DNA of 64,000 bases from Neobacillus sp. CF12 (GTDB lineage: Bacteria > Bacillota > Bacilli > Bacillales > Cytobacillaceae), in assembly GCF_030348765.1 (NCBI RefSeq), contig NZ_JAUCEU010000007.1, forward strand, positions 4,809,501 to 4,873,500. Direction: 5' to 3'. The notes under the pieces were generated by a model. The model searched no databases. It saw nothing but the letters and a program-made list of their open reading frames with translations, and was not told the DNA's origin. Of this stretch, positions 56,620-64,000 are shown in pieces. Within the stretch, counting starts at the first letter, position 1; each line of letters opens with the position of its first letter. The translations under genes were made by a program, and so were the position numbers.

Positions 56620-57261
56620 TTATCTATTTTTCGTATTCATTACATCATCTTTCGTAGCTCCATTTTCATCTTCACTATCACTCATTCGATTACCCTGAGG
56701 GGATTTCTTCATTTGTTTAACTAAACCATTAACCAAACTCCTTGCATTTTTGCTTGTTGAGTCCAGATTCGCAAGATTTTCCACATCTCGCATTAAATTG
56801 GTATTGTCCGAAACATAAACATGGTAATACCTAGGGACAACGGACATGGCAGTTCTTTTTACTTGGTCTGCTGTCTGATTACGATCCTTTGCATTCGTAC
56901 TATAGGAAACAAGGACTTCTTGGTCCGTTACCAGAGTAGCTACATCATTTACATTTGGAATGTCCGTGCTTAATTGACTAATGATATTTGCCACTTGTTC
57001 ACGGTCAATTGCAGAGTAGTGTTCAGTTCCACCCCTGTCACCTTGGATAGGACTTTTTTGATGGCGGACAAAGCCATAGTTATCGCTCACATTTCGAACG
57101 CCACGACCCCCACCTTCATTGTAAAGTTCTTCTCTTTTATTATTAACATTTATGGTATCTCCGCTTTCTTCATAAACATCACGATTAGTTGCCATATCCT
57201 TTGAACATCCTGCTGCAGTTAAGAGTAAACAAAAACCAATCATTATCGGCCACTTTTTCAT
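56620..57261 (-). CDS. yutC: YhcN/YlaJ-family spore lipoprotein YutC
   Basis: 213 residues from ATG 57261, with AAAGGAGGTGC upstream. Lipoprotein signal ending LTAAGC near residue 19. The middle holds the YhcN/YlaJ domain (DIPNVNDVATLVTDQEVLVSY split near residue 115) and a polar, acidic tail. The family is associated with spore membranes and germination; the exact role is unknown. Confidence 0.8.
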   Translation of the reverse strand: MKKWPIMIGFCLLLTAAGCSKDMATNRDVYEESGDTINVNNKREELYNEGGGRGVRNVSDNYGFVRHQKSPIQGDRGGTEHYSAIDREQVANIISQLSTDIPNVNDVATLVTDQEVLVSYSTNAKDRNQTADQVKRTAMSVVPRYYHVYVSDNTNLMRDVENLANLDSTSKNARSLVNGLVKQMKKSPQGNRMSDSEDENGATKDDVMNTKNR

Positions 57262-57375
57262 TAATAGCACCTCCTTTTTTTAGAATAGCCAAATAACTGA
57301 TTTTTTTTCTTAGTAATTGATGGTGAATCGGTTATAATGAAAGAAAGATTTACTGGTAAAATTTGAGGTGATAAC

Positions 57376-57651
57376 ATGATCAGTATCAATGGCTCCACAT
57401 ATGAAATCGTGCAGGAACACAGAGATGCCTTTAATGAGGAAGCCTTAAAGGCGAGATATAGTGATATATTATCTAGATATGATTATATAGTCGGGGATTG
57501 GGGATATGGGCAACTTCGGCTTAAAGGCTTTTTTGAAGATCAAAATCAAAAAGCTACCTTTGATACCAAAATCAGTACATTAAGTGAATATTTATATGAA
57601 TACTGTAATTTTGGCTGTGCCTATTTTGTATTAAAGAAAGTTAAAAAGTAA
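57376..57651 (+). CDS. yutD: YutD family protein (DUF1027)
   Basis: 91 residues: YEIVQEHRDAFNEEALKARY and YDYIVGDWGYGQLRLKGFF are typical. C-terminal CNFGCAYFVLK has two cysteines. Function unknown. TTGAGGTGATAAC precedes the ATG. Confidence 0.88.
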   Translation: MISINGSTYEIVQEHRDAFNEEALKARYSDILSRYDYIVGDWGYGQLRLKGFFEDQNQKATFDTKISTLSEYLYEYCNFGCAYFVLKKVKK

Positions 57652-57681
57652 GGAAGCTCGCCAATGGGGCGAGCTTCTTTG
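57651..57681. terminator. Terminator between yutD and the convergent gene
   Basis: GAAGCTCGCC-AATG-GGGCGAGCTTC with TTTGCTTT. Confidence 0.8.
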
Positions 57682-57683
57682 CT

Positions 57684-57968
57684 TTAGGTCGTATAAGGAG
57701 GCTGCTCATCACTTTCAGGGTCATCATGTGTAGGATGTGCCCCATCCCACTGCCGTGGAATATTCTGATGAAAGGTTTTATCCTCATAATTAAAGTTACT
57801 ATAATAACGCTGCCCTTCTTGCCAGGGTGTACTTTTATTTTCAACAGGCTCATTCTTCGCAATCGGTGATCCAAAAGGACCTTCAGGAAATTCCTCTGCC
57901 GTTAAGAAGTTCTTCTGCTTTTCCACATTAGAAAGATCAAAATAGCTTCTTTCCTTTTTCTCATCCAT
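57684..57968 (-). CDS. small cytosolic protein conserved in Bacillaceae
   Basis: 94 residues from ATG 57968, with AAAAAGGAG upstream. Very polar, with FLTAEEFPEGPFGSPI and KSTPWQEGQRYYS, and a His/Asp/Pro-rich end (HPTHDDPESDEQPP). I recognise the sequence type from Bacillus genomes but not a function. Confidence 0.65.
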   Translation of the reverse strand: MDEKKERSYFDLSNVEKQKNFLTAEEFPEGPFGSPIAKNEPVENKSTPWQEGQRYYSNFNYEDKTFHQNIPRQWDGAHPTHDDPESDEQPPYTT

Positions 57969-58017
57969 GTTGTTCATCACTCCTTTTTATTATTATGTAA
58001 TAAGGAATGATAAATCA

Positions 58018-58284
58018 TTATAATAATTCTAATAAAAAGGAACGCAGCTCTTCGGCATCCTCTTCATTTAATTGGAAAGCATATTCTAAATACCCTTCCT
58101 CTTTTAAGTCATCCTCACCAATTATAGCAAACCGACTTCCTTGTAAATCCAGTACAAGATGTTTCCCGTAGTGTCGATCGCTTTGCACGATAGCTAAATC
58201 GAAGCGTTGATTGTCGCCAACAAAACTAACAAAGCGTGTTTTTGTATCCACTGTATCATCATATAAGAAATAACGTTCTTTCAT
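58018..58284 (-). CDS. DUF3055-like protein
   Basis: 88 residues: ERYFLYDDTVDTKTRFVSFV and an acidic C-terminus (EEDAEELRSFLLELL). Matches my memory of DUF3055 proteins; function unknown. GGAGAAAC precedes the ATG. Confidence 0.65.
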   Translation of the reverse strand: MKERYFLYDDTVDTKTRFVSFVGDNQRFDLAIVQSDRHYGKHLVLDLQGSRFAIIGEDDLKEEGYLEYAFQLNEEDAEELRSFLLELL

Positions 58285-58471
58285 GTATGTTTCTCCTTTA
58301 GTTAAATTTAATCATTCTCTTTATATTACCAAATAATAAGTCAGAGAGGGAATAATTGGTGTTAGGAGAATATTGTTAAAAATTTACTGAAGGAAAAACC
58401 GGTTTTGTGTCAAATTATGTTACAATATACTTATTATTGTCGTATGCTGCTTTGCGAGAGGGATGGAAAAC

Positions 58472-59773
58472 ATGGGCTGTCGTTACATAAAAAAAGTTAA
58501 GAGTGTAATGCAATGGGGAAAGATTATTTTACCTCTTTCGTCCATACGCTATTACCCACCTCAGTTTACCTTGCGCAATCCTTTAATTGAGGGAGTAAGT
58601 AAAGCTTTTCATGCAGGGCATGAGGTTGCGGTGATTGTATTTAAACTAAGTAACCTAAAAGATTTGTTAGAACAGACTGAAATCCAGCAGCATTCCAAAT
58701 TAATGAAAAACGTAAAAAAGATTTTTCAAATTGTCGTGGAAAAAGTCGTCAACCCAAAGGAAGTTATATCTCTTCATGATTATTATGGGGATGGGATAAG
58801 CCTATTGATTACGGTTGATCACGATCGACATTCAATTTCAAATATAGATATTATGATGAAAGAGATAACAGAGGAAGTAACACAACGGTTTATTAAACTG
58901 TATCCTTCTATGGACCCGACTTTTGAAGTGGGGTATATGTTTGTCGACAAACATGACTTTTCTATCCAAGATTCCTTATTAAGGGCACACAGACAAGCAA
59001 TTGGCATGGCTGAGAAGCGCGTGCAAGTAGAAATTAATGAAATGCTATTGTCAATCAACAAAATCATTACACACAAGGCTATTACTTTGTTAGCACAGCC
59101 TATTATTGATGTCGCTACAAAAGAGATAAGGGCTTGGGAACTGCTTACACGCGGACCTAAAGGGACGGTATTAGAAGCACCTTTGCAGCTTTTTTCAGTA
59201 GCAAGACAAACCGGGCGTTTGTACGAATTGGAAATGATTGTAATAGAAAAAATACTTCAACAAGTAAAGGCCTCTCGATGCCGTCAAGGTATATTTGTGA
59301 ATTGCACACCTTTAACCCTAGGAAATATTAGATTTACGAATGATTTAAAAAAGTTACTCCAGAAATATAGAAGTATTTCACCAAAACAAATAACGTTTGA
59401 AGTGACAGAGCGTGATTCAATCGAAGGCTTGAAGAATTTTTCCTTTAATATTAATGTATTGCGGTTAATGGGATTTAAAATCGCCGTTGATGACACTGGT
59501 GCTGGCTATGCAAGCTTGAATACGATTAGCGAACTTATGCCTGACATCATCAAGATTGATCGCTCTGTGATTGAAAATATAGATAAAAACTCCGTAAAGG
59601 AGTCCATGTTAAAAGGACTGCTTCTAGTTGCAAAGGAGGCGGGGTCCTTAGTTGTGGCAGAAGGTATTGAAAACCAAGAGGAAGCTTCCGTTTTAACTAG
59701 AAATAATGTTGACTTGGCACAGGGGAACTTTTACGCACGCCCAGCCATGTTTTTCGATGAAATTGCTACTTAG
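58472..59773 (+). CDS. EAL-domain protein with degenerate GGDEF-like domain
   Basis: 433 residues. The N-terminal half (about 40-190) resembles a GGDEF fold, but the signature is replaced by YYGDGISLL. The C-terminal EAL domain (195-433) keeps the key residues: AWELLTRG (ELL instead of EAL), FEVTERD, DDTGAGYASL, IKIDRS, AEGIEN and AQGNFYARP. c-di-GMP hydrolysis is therefore plausible. Start ATG 58472, with GAGAGGG upstream. One bp separates its stop from a 59774 ATG. Confidence 0.85.
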   Translation: MGCRYIKKVKSVMQWGKIILPLSSIRYYPPQFTLRNPLIEGVSKAFHAGHEVAVIVFKLSNLKDLLEQTEIQQHSKLMKNVKKIFQIVVEKVVNPKEVISLHDYYGDGISLLITVDHDRHSISNIDIMMKEITEEVTQRFIKLYPSMDPTFEVGYMFVDKHDFSIQDSLLRAHRQAIGMAEKRVQVEINEMLLSINKIITHKAITLLAQPIIDVATKEIRAWELLTRGPKGTVLEAPLQLFSVARQTGRLYELEMIVIEKILQQVKASRCRQGIFVNCTPLTLGNIRFTNDLKKLLQKYRSISPKQITFEVTERDSIEGLKNFSFNINVLRLMGFKIAVDDTGAGYASLNTISELMPDIIKIDRSVIENIDKNSVKESMLKGLLLVAKEAGSLVVAEGIENQEEASVLTRNNVDLAQGNFYARPAMFFDEIAT

Positions 59774-59800
59774 ATGAATATAAATGAGGAAGTGGATGAA

Positions 59801-60235
59801 ATGTATTTTGTAGACCGCGAAAAGTTGGAGACAACATTGGCTTTCCTGGAAAAGCAAATCAGTCTATTTTCTAGTCAGAAGCAATGGGAAACACCGCTAG
59901 AAAAAGCAGCATTAGAACGACTAACACATATCATGCTTGAGTCAGTATTAGATGTTGGAAATGCAGTGATAGATGGATTTATTATGAGAGATCCCGGTAG
60001 TTATGAAGATATTATTGAGATTTTAATCGATGAAAAGGTTGTATCAACTGAAACTGGTAACAGTTTAAAAATATTGGTTATGTATCGAAAGGTGCTAGTT
60101 CAGTTGTATACGGAAATTGACCATCATGATCTTCATAGTCAGTTCTCAATTCATATTAACGCATTATCTTTATTTCCGAAGAACGTCCGAGACTATCTTC
60201 AGAACGAACTAGGCCCTGTATCAGCTTTTAATTAA
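59801..60235 (+). CDS. yutE: DUF86 / HepT-like protein YutE
   Basis: 144 residues from ATG 59801, with GAGGAAGTGG upstream. All-helical HepT-like fold (LTHIMLESVLDVGNAVIDGF). HepT toxins carry R-x4-H-x-Y; here the segment is MYRKVLVQLYTEI, with glutamine in the histidine position. No MntA-type antitoxin is adjacent, so this is probably not a toxin-antitoxin pair. Confidence 0.85.
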   Translation: MYFVDREKLETTLAFLEKQISLFSSQKQWETPLEKAALERLTHIMLESVLDVGNAVIDGFIMRDPGSYEDIIEILIDEKVVSTETGNSLKILVMYRKVLVQLYTEIDHHDLHSQFSIHINALSLFPKNVRDYLQNELGPVSAFN

Positions 60236-60246
60236 TCATTTAACAC

Positions 60247-60272
60247 GGACCGCATTTGCGGTCCTTTTGCAT
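60247..60272 (+). terminator. Terminator after yutE
   Basis: GGACCGCA-TT-TGCGGTCC with TTTTG. Confidence 0.75.
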
Positions 60273-60320
60273 TGATGAAAAGGAACAAGAACGGTTATGA
60301 TACATATAGGAGTGATAGGT

Positions 60321-61085
60321 ATGAAAAAGTATAAAGGTTATTTAATTGATCTGGATGGAACGATGTATAAGGGGTCAGAAAAAATTGAGGAAGCAGGGGA
60401 CTTTGTTAAAAAGTTAAAGGAAAAAGAAATTCCTTATCTATTTGTAACCAATAATTCATCTAGAACCCCTGCCCAAGTCGCTCTAAAATTAAATGAATTT
60501 GATATTCCTTGTGAAGAAAACCAAGTCTTTACAACGAGTCAGGCAACTGCGAATTACATCTATGAACAAAAGAAGGACGCGTCACTTTATGTGATTGGGG
60601 AAGAAGGTATTCGTACAGCGTTGGAGGAAAAAGGATTTATTTATGCTGGAGAGAATGCTGACTATGTGGTGATCGGGATAGATCGCGAAATTAGCTATGA
60701 AAAATTAGCTGTAGCATGCCTCGCTGTCCGTAATGGTGCGGCCTTTATCTCGACGAATGGAGATATTGCGATCCCAACAGAGAGAGGATTACTCCCTGGG
60801 AATGGTTCGCTCACATCTGTGATTTCTGTTTCCACTCAGACTAAGCCTATCTTTATTGGTAAGCCAGAGTCAATCATTATGGAGCAAGCGCTAAAGGTTT
60901 TGGGTACCTCTAAAGAGGAAACACTTATGGTTGGCGATTATTATGATACGGATATACTAGCGGGTATGAATGCAGGACTCGATACACTGTTAGTTCACAC
61001 AGGTGTTACAACGAAGGAATTACTGGCCGGCTATAATCGAAAACCAACCTACGCGATTGATTCATTGGATCAATGGGAGCCGTAA
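60321..61085 (+). CDS. yutF: HAD-superfamily (NagD-like) sugar phosphatase YutF
   Basis: 254 residues from ATG 60321, with AGGAGTG upstream. HAD motifs: YLIDLDGTMYKG (nucleophile Asp), FVTNNSSRTP, IGKPE and MVGDYYDTDI. Class IIA cap. A cytosolic phosphatase of sugar or nucleotide phosphates; the physiological substrate is uncertain. Confidence 0.92.
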   Translation: MKKYKGYLIDLDGTMYKGSEKIEEAGDFVKKLKEKEIPYLFVTNNSSRTPAQVALKLNEFDIPCEENQVFTTSQATANYIYEQKKDASLYVIGEEGIRTALEEKGFIYAGENADYVVIGIDREISYEKLAVACLAVRNGAAFISTNGDIAIPTERGLLPGNGSLTSVISVSTQTKPIFIGKPESIIMEQALKVLGTSKEETLMVGDYYDTDILAGMNAGLDTLLVHTGVTTKELLAGYNRKPTYAIDSLDQWEP

Positions 61086-61115
61086 GAAAAGGATTTAATC
61101 TGGACTTTGAGAATT

Positions 61116-61236
61116 GTCTAGCTACAGCGCCTAATGGCTCTCAGGTCATAAGCCAATCCGTCGGAAAGGTTAAAGAACAACCTTCCCGCCGGCTCGACTT
61201 ATGCCTGTCGCCCCTGGACAAGGCGCTTCCGCTTTT
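61116..61236 (+). repeat. Intergenic repeat family 2, copy 2
   Basis: GTCTAGCTACAGCGCCTAAT at the left, GGTCATAAGCCAATCC inside, CAAGGCGCTTCCGCTTTT at the right. Ends pair (AGCGCC/GGCGCT). Abuts the end of yutG. Confidence 0.8.
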
Positions 61237-61239
61237 CTA

Positions 61240-61740
61240 TTACTCTACATGTGCCGCACGGTGAGCAAGTCTGCTTGATGCAGCAGCTGCGATCGCACCA
61301 ATAATATCATCTAAAAACGTATGGCATTCACCGGTTGATTTATCATTTAAACGGGCTAGAATTCCAGGCTTTTGCTTATCGATATAGCCATAATTAGTAA
61401 AGCCAATCGACCCGTATACATTAACAATCGACAATGCTAAAATTTCATCGACCCCATAAAGACTTTCATCTGTTTTAATAATGGATTGAATGGGCTCTTC
61501 CAGCATGTTTTTCTCGGCTAACATGTCAAGCTGGATCCCCGTTATGATCGCATTTTGAACTTCACGCTTTGCTATTACTCGCTCCACGTTAGCAATACAG
61601 TCTTCCATCTTTAAATTCTCATGGTATTTTTCCTGTAAGAAAAAAACTAAATCGGCAATATCTTGAATCTCAACGCCTCGTTCTTTTATCCATCTACGTG
61701 CAGTTTCTTCTGTTAAGTCCATTTTTTTATCTTCTGCCAT
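61240..61740 (-). CDS. yutG: phosphatidylglycerophosphatase A-like protein YutG
   Basis: 166 residues; PgpA-type fold: DESLYGVDEILALSIVNVYGSIGFTN region and ECHTFLDDIIGAIAAA near the C-terminus. The family dephosphorylates phosphatidylglycerophosphate, but this short form has few clear membrane helices. AAAGGTGATTA precedes the ATG. Confidence 0.85.
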   Translation of the reverse strand: MAEDKKMDLTEETARRWIKERGVEIQDIADLVFFLQEKYHENLKMEDCIANVERVIAKREVQNAIITGIQLDMLAEKNMLEEPIQSIIKTDESLYGVDEILALSIVNVYGSIGFTNYGYIDKQKPGILARLNDKSTGECHTFLDDIIGAIAAAASSRLAHRAAHVE

Positions 61741-61947
61741 CCATTAATCACCTTTTCCTTTGAATTTTAGTTATTCTTAATTCATACATATGCGTGCTCA
61801 TTTGAAAAGGAACGAATGAACCAACACCCTTCTAACAGATTTCTCCTATAACGATTTTCTTATACTTTTATTCCTCAAGAAGACAACAAGTTTTTTGGGC
61901 TACTACATATATATGACATAAGAGTAGAAAAGAGAAGAGGTGGAAGG

Positions 61948-62958
61948 ATGCTGCAAAAATTACTTGAACATAAATACGGAATACAAGTTGAAGAATATGT
62001 TAAATTAGATTCTTATGAGGCTTTAAGGGGAAATGGCTGGCTCTATTTAGTTGCAAAACCTGATGGAAGAGAGTCAGAAGATATAATTGAACTAGAGAAA
62101 ATTGCTGAACACTTAAGGAAAAATGGAGATCCCCATGTACCAGCTTTTTTACAATCTAACGAAGGTGAATTCATTACGAACTGGGAAAATCAGCAATATT
62201 GTGTGCTTGCAAATCGGCACACCGATAAAATAGCTAAAGTGAAAATAGGCAGGAAGTTGGCAAAATTTCATGAACGAGGAAAAACGGTCCCCTTTAAAAT
62301 TGAAAGGTCTAGCAGAATAGGACAATGGAAAACATTATGGGAAAAGCGGCTAGATCAAATTGAAAAGGTCTGGAGTGAACTTCTTTATCAAACTCCTGAA
62401 AATGAGTTTGAGAAAATGTTTATTGAATCATTTCCCTATTATATTGGTCTGACGGAAAATGCTATCCAATACTTGGTGGATACCGAAATTGACGATGAAC
62501 CAAAAGAAACAGATAGTGGAACGGTGTGTCATGAGCGTTTTTCAAATGACTCTTGGGGAGCTAATTATTACATTAAGGATCCATTTGATTGGGTTTTTGA
62601 TCATCGCAGCCGTGATCTTGCAGAATGGACTCGGGAACGATACTTCAGAAATACGCAAACCTACGAGATGGATGTAAGGCAGTTCTTCACTGATTATCAA
62701 GGTATTGCCCCTTTATCTGCTTTTTCGTGGCGGTTATTATTTTCACGATTATTGTTTCCGCTTCATTATTTTGAGTGCATTGAAAATTATTATATAACCC
62801 GTTCCGAGCAGGAAAGGAGACTTTTAGAAGAACAGTTAAGTAAGATGTTGAAGCAATCGAGCGAGTATGAACGGTTTTTAGGTAAGTTTTTTCTTACAGT
62901 AGGAGCACCACTAAAACCATTAAAAATCCCCCAATTAGACTGGTTACTGATTAGATAA
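61948..62958 (+). CDS. yutH: spore coat protein YutH (CotS family)
   Basis: 336 residues, aminoglycoside-phosphotransferase-like fold of the CotS family, with GRKLAKFHERG and HRSRDLAEWTRE (degenerate kinase site). Probably a spore coat protein made in the mother cell. AGAGGTGGAAGG precedes the ATG. Confidence 0.88.
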   Translation: MLQKLLEHKYGIQVEEYVKLDSYEALRGNGWLYLVAKPDGRESEDIIELEKIAEHLRKNGDPHVPAFLQSNEGEFITNWENQQYCVLANRHTDKIAKVKIGRKLAKFHERGKTVPFKIERSSRIGQWKTLWEKRLDQIEKVWSELLYQTPENEFEKMFIESFPYYIGLTENAIQYLVDTEIDDEPKETDSGTVCHERFSNDSWGANYYIKDPFDWVFDHRSRDLAEWTRERYFRNTQTYEMDVRQFFTDYQGIAPLSAFSWRLLFSRLLFPLHYFECIENYYITRSEQERRLLEEQLSKMLKQSSEYERFLGKFFLTVGAPLKPLKIPQLDWLLIR

Positions 62959-62960
62959 TA

Positions 62961-62997
62961 AAAGAAGCGATTGCTAATTGTAAGCAATCGCTTCTTT
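62961..62997. terminator. Bidirectional terminator between yutH and yutI
   Basis: AAAGAAGCGATTGCT/AGCAATCGCTTCTTT, perfect stem. Confidence 0.85.
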
Positions 62998-63003
62998 GTA
63001 TGA

Positions 63004-63249
63004 TTAAAATACTTGTTCTACTTCAACTACGCCAGGAACTTCTTCTAATAGTGCTCTTTCAATTCCTGCTTTAAGGGTAATGGTTGAGCTTGGGCAGCTG
63101 CCGCATGCGCCTAGTAAACGAAGTTTAACGATACCATCCTCAACATCAACTAATTCACAATCCCCGCCATCGCGTAGGAGAAACGGACGTAATTTATCTA
63201 ATACTTCCTGAACCTGCTCAAACATTTCTTGTACTTCTTGTTCTGCCAT
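63004..63249 (-). CDS. yutI: NifU-like Fe-S protein YutI
   Basis: 81-residue stand-alone NifU C-terminal (Nfu) domain with the cluster motif CGSC in [16 protein letters not shown]. Likely an Fe-S carrier downstream of the Suf scaffold. AAGGAGACG precedes the ATG. Confidence 0.92.
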   Translation of the reverse strand: MAEQEVQEMFEQVQEVLDKLRPFLLRDGGDCELVDVEDGIVKLRLLGACGSCPSSTITLKAGIERALLEEVPGVVEVEQVF

Positions 63250-63401
63250 ATTATATCGTCTCCTTTCCTACCTTATATTATAATGTCATTGAAGGTAAAA
63301 ATCCATTCTCATGAAATGGGAATTCGCACATTTACATCCATATTCTTATGTTTTAATAGTTTAAATGTTGTAAAATAAAAGAAAAAGCAAGGATTGATTT
63401 T

Positions 63402-63728
63402 ATGACAAATACTACAGTTGAAATTATTCTTTATGGTGCCGACCAATTATGCCCAAGCTGTGTAAACTTACCTTCTTCAAAGGAAACATTTGAATGGCTT
63501 GAGGCAGCTATTTCAAGGAAATTTCCCGAGCAGGCATTCAAGATGACCTATGTTGATATTTATCAACCGCAAACTGACATTGAAAAAGAAAATTTTGCAA
63601 AAAAAGTAATTGAGGAAGATTTGTTTTATCCTGTTGTTGTAATAAAAGGTAAAATCGTTGGTGAAGGTAATCCGCGATTAAAAACAATTTTTAATGAGTT
63701 AGAAAAATACGGATATCAAGCAATATAA
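63402..63728 (+). CDS. yuzD: DUF1462 protein YuzD
   Basis: 108 residues; thioredoxin-like DUF1462: LYGADQLCPSCVNLPSS (CPSC) near the N-terminus, FYPVVVIKGKIVGEGNPRL later. Faces yutI as in B. subtilis; function unknown. AAGCAAGGATTG precedes the ATG. Confidence 0.88.
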   Translation: MTNTTVEIILYGADQLCPSCVNLPSSKETFEWLEAAISRKFPEQAFKMTYVDIYQPQTDIEKENFAKKVIEEDLFYPVVVIKGKIVGEGNPRLKTIFNELEKYGYQAI

Positions 63729-63765
63729 AAGGAGCATTCCAGATTATGCTGGAATGCTCTTTTTA
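63727..63765. terminator. Bidirectional terminator between yuzD and the last gene
   Basis: GGAGCATTCCAG-ATTAT-GCTGGAATGCTC with A and T flanks. Confidence 0.85.
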
Positions 63766-63771
63766 TTAAAA

Positions 63772-64000
63772 TCATCCGTTATGATATTTATACAGCCAGA
63801 GGACGCCAGATTTCAGTAGACGAGCTACCCGACCTGTAATCGCTCTATCTGCCATCATCCCAAAACCATGTTTTTTACCAAGTGAACCGAGGACACCTTT
63901 TAGTTTAATGGTTGGGAATTCAATTGGAGGTTCTTCACCATTCCAGCGCTTTTTCAACACAACAACAATTTGCTCCGCCTGTCCCTCTGCTAATTGAGCA
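63772..64000 (-). CDS. yutJ: NADH dehydrogenase-like flavoprotein YutJ, C-terminal part
   Basis: The frame is open to the window edge; about 75 C-terminal residues are visible. GVLGSLGKKHGFGMMADRAI then ITGRVARLLKSGVLWL is the membrane-binding tail of NDH-2-like enzymes. Identity as YutJ rests on this tail and on position. Confidence 0.7.
   Translation of the reverse strand, partial: AQLAEGQAEQIVVVLKKRWNGEEPPIEFPTIKLKGVLGSLGKKHGFGMMADRAITGRVARLLKSGVLWLYKYHNG

Noticed and set aside
59801..60235. HepT/MntA toxin-antitoxin pair
   Set aside because: No nucleotidyltransferase antitoxin is adjacent and the catalytic histidine is absent.

Overview
The window is a low-GC Gram-positive chromosome segment from an endospore-forming member of the Bacillaceae (Bacillus, Neobacillus or Mesobacillus type). 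Spore genes (yunB, lytH, yutH), strong GGAGG-type ribosome sites, frequent TTG/GTG starts, Fur, FadR and TnrA/GlnR operators and an S-box all fit. Gene order follows the Bacillus subtilis yus-suf-yun-yut region on both flanks. I inferred this from recalled gene order, not from a database search.

Layout. 1-4.1 kb: siderophore uptake (two FecCD permeases, a Fur-controlled FhuC/YusV ATPase, an FhuF-like [2Fe-2S] protein, YusU). 4.2-5.7 kb: a stand-alone type I glutamine synthetase behind a TnrA/GlnR box. 5.7-11.7 kb: yuzL and the FadR-controlled beta-oxidation operon fadN-fadA-fadE. 11.7-13.3 kb: a divergent Rrf2 regulator and quinone-reductase-like SDR. 13.5-16 kb: yusI, gcvH, yusG, yusF, yusE, yusD. 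16.2-20.6 kb: O-acetylhomoserine sulfhydrylase, then an S-box riboswitch and metNPQ. 20.9-26.2 kb: sufCDSUB for Fe-S cluster assembly.

At 26.2 kb the conserved order is interrupted by about 23.4 kb of foreign DNA inserted in the 3' end of sufB. The last 12 codons of sufB recur at 49582-49617 with only synonymous changes, and the presumed native sufB terminator lies beyond that second copy. A truncated phage-type integrase sits just inside the left end, and matching arm-type repeats flank both ends. From 32.3 to 47.9 kb the insert is a mosaic of small, mostly independent genes separated by a recurrent unit. The full unit has an A box (near ACTTAAACTAACGGGTGC), a terminator hairpin and a B box. 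The B box is an imperfect palindrome (CTTATTGAACTAAC, loop GGGGCAG, GTTAGTTGAACAAG). I count about 20 full or partial units. A XerC/D-like recombinase with one frameshift lies inside the array, reading away from it, with a B box 71 bp from its start codon. The arrangement resembles an integron. The cargo includes a Nif3-like protein, small membrane proteins, an acetyltransferase, an orphan CdiI-type immunity protein, a kinase-HD/RNA-ligase RNA repair pair, a macrodomain protein, an SDR/TetR pair and a promoter-equipped tRNA-like RNA of about 196 nt. Many cargo genes are broken by single frameshifts or stops, unlike the intact flanks.

49.8-64 kb returns to the conserved order: yunF-E-D-C-B, lytH, lipA, yutC, yutD, two small unnamed genes, an EAL-domain protein, yutE, yutF, yutG, yutH, yutI, yuzD and the end of a yutJ-like NADH dehydrogenase gene. 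Two families of intergenic repeats occur outside the insert: a 170-280 bp GC-rich element (three copies, two with AGGCTGTGT terminal inverted repeats) and a roughly 120 bp element (two copies).
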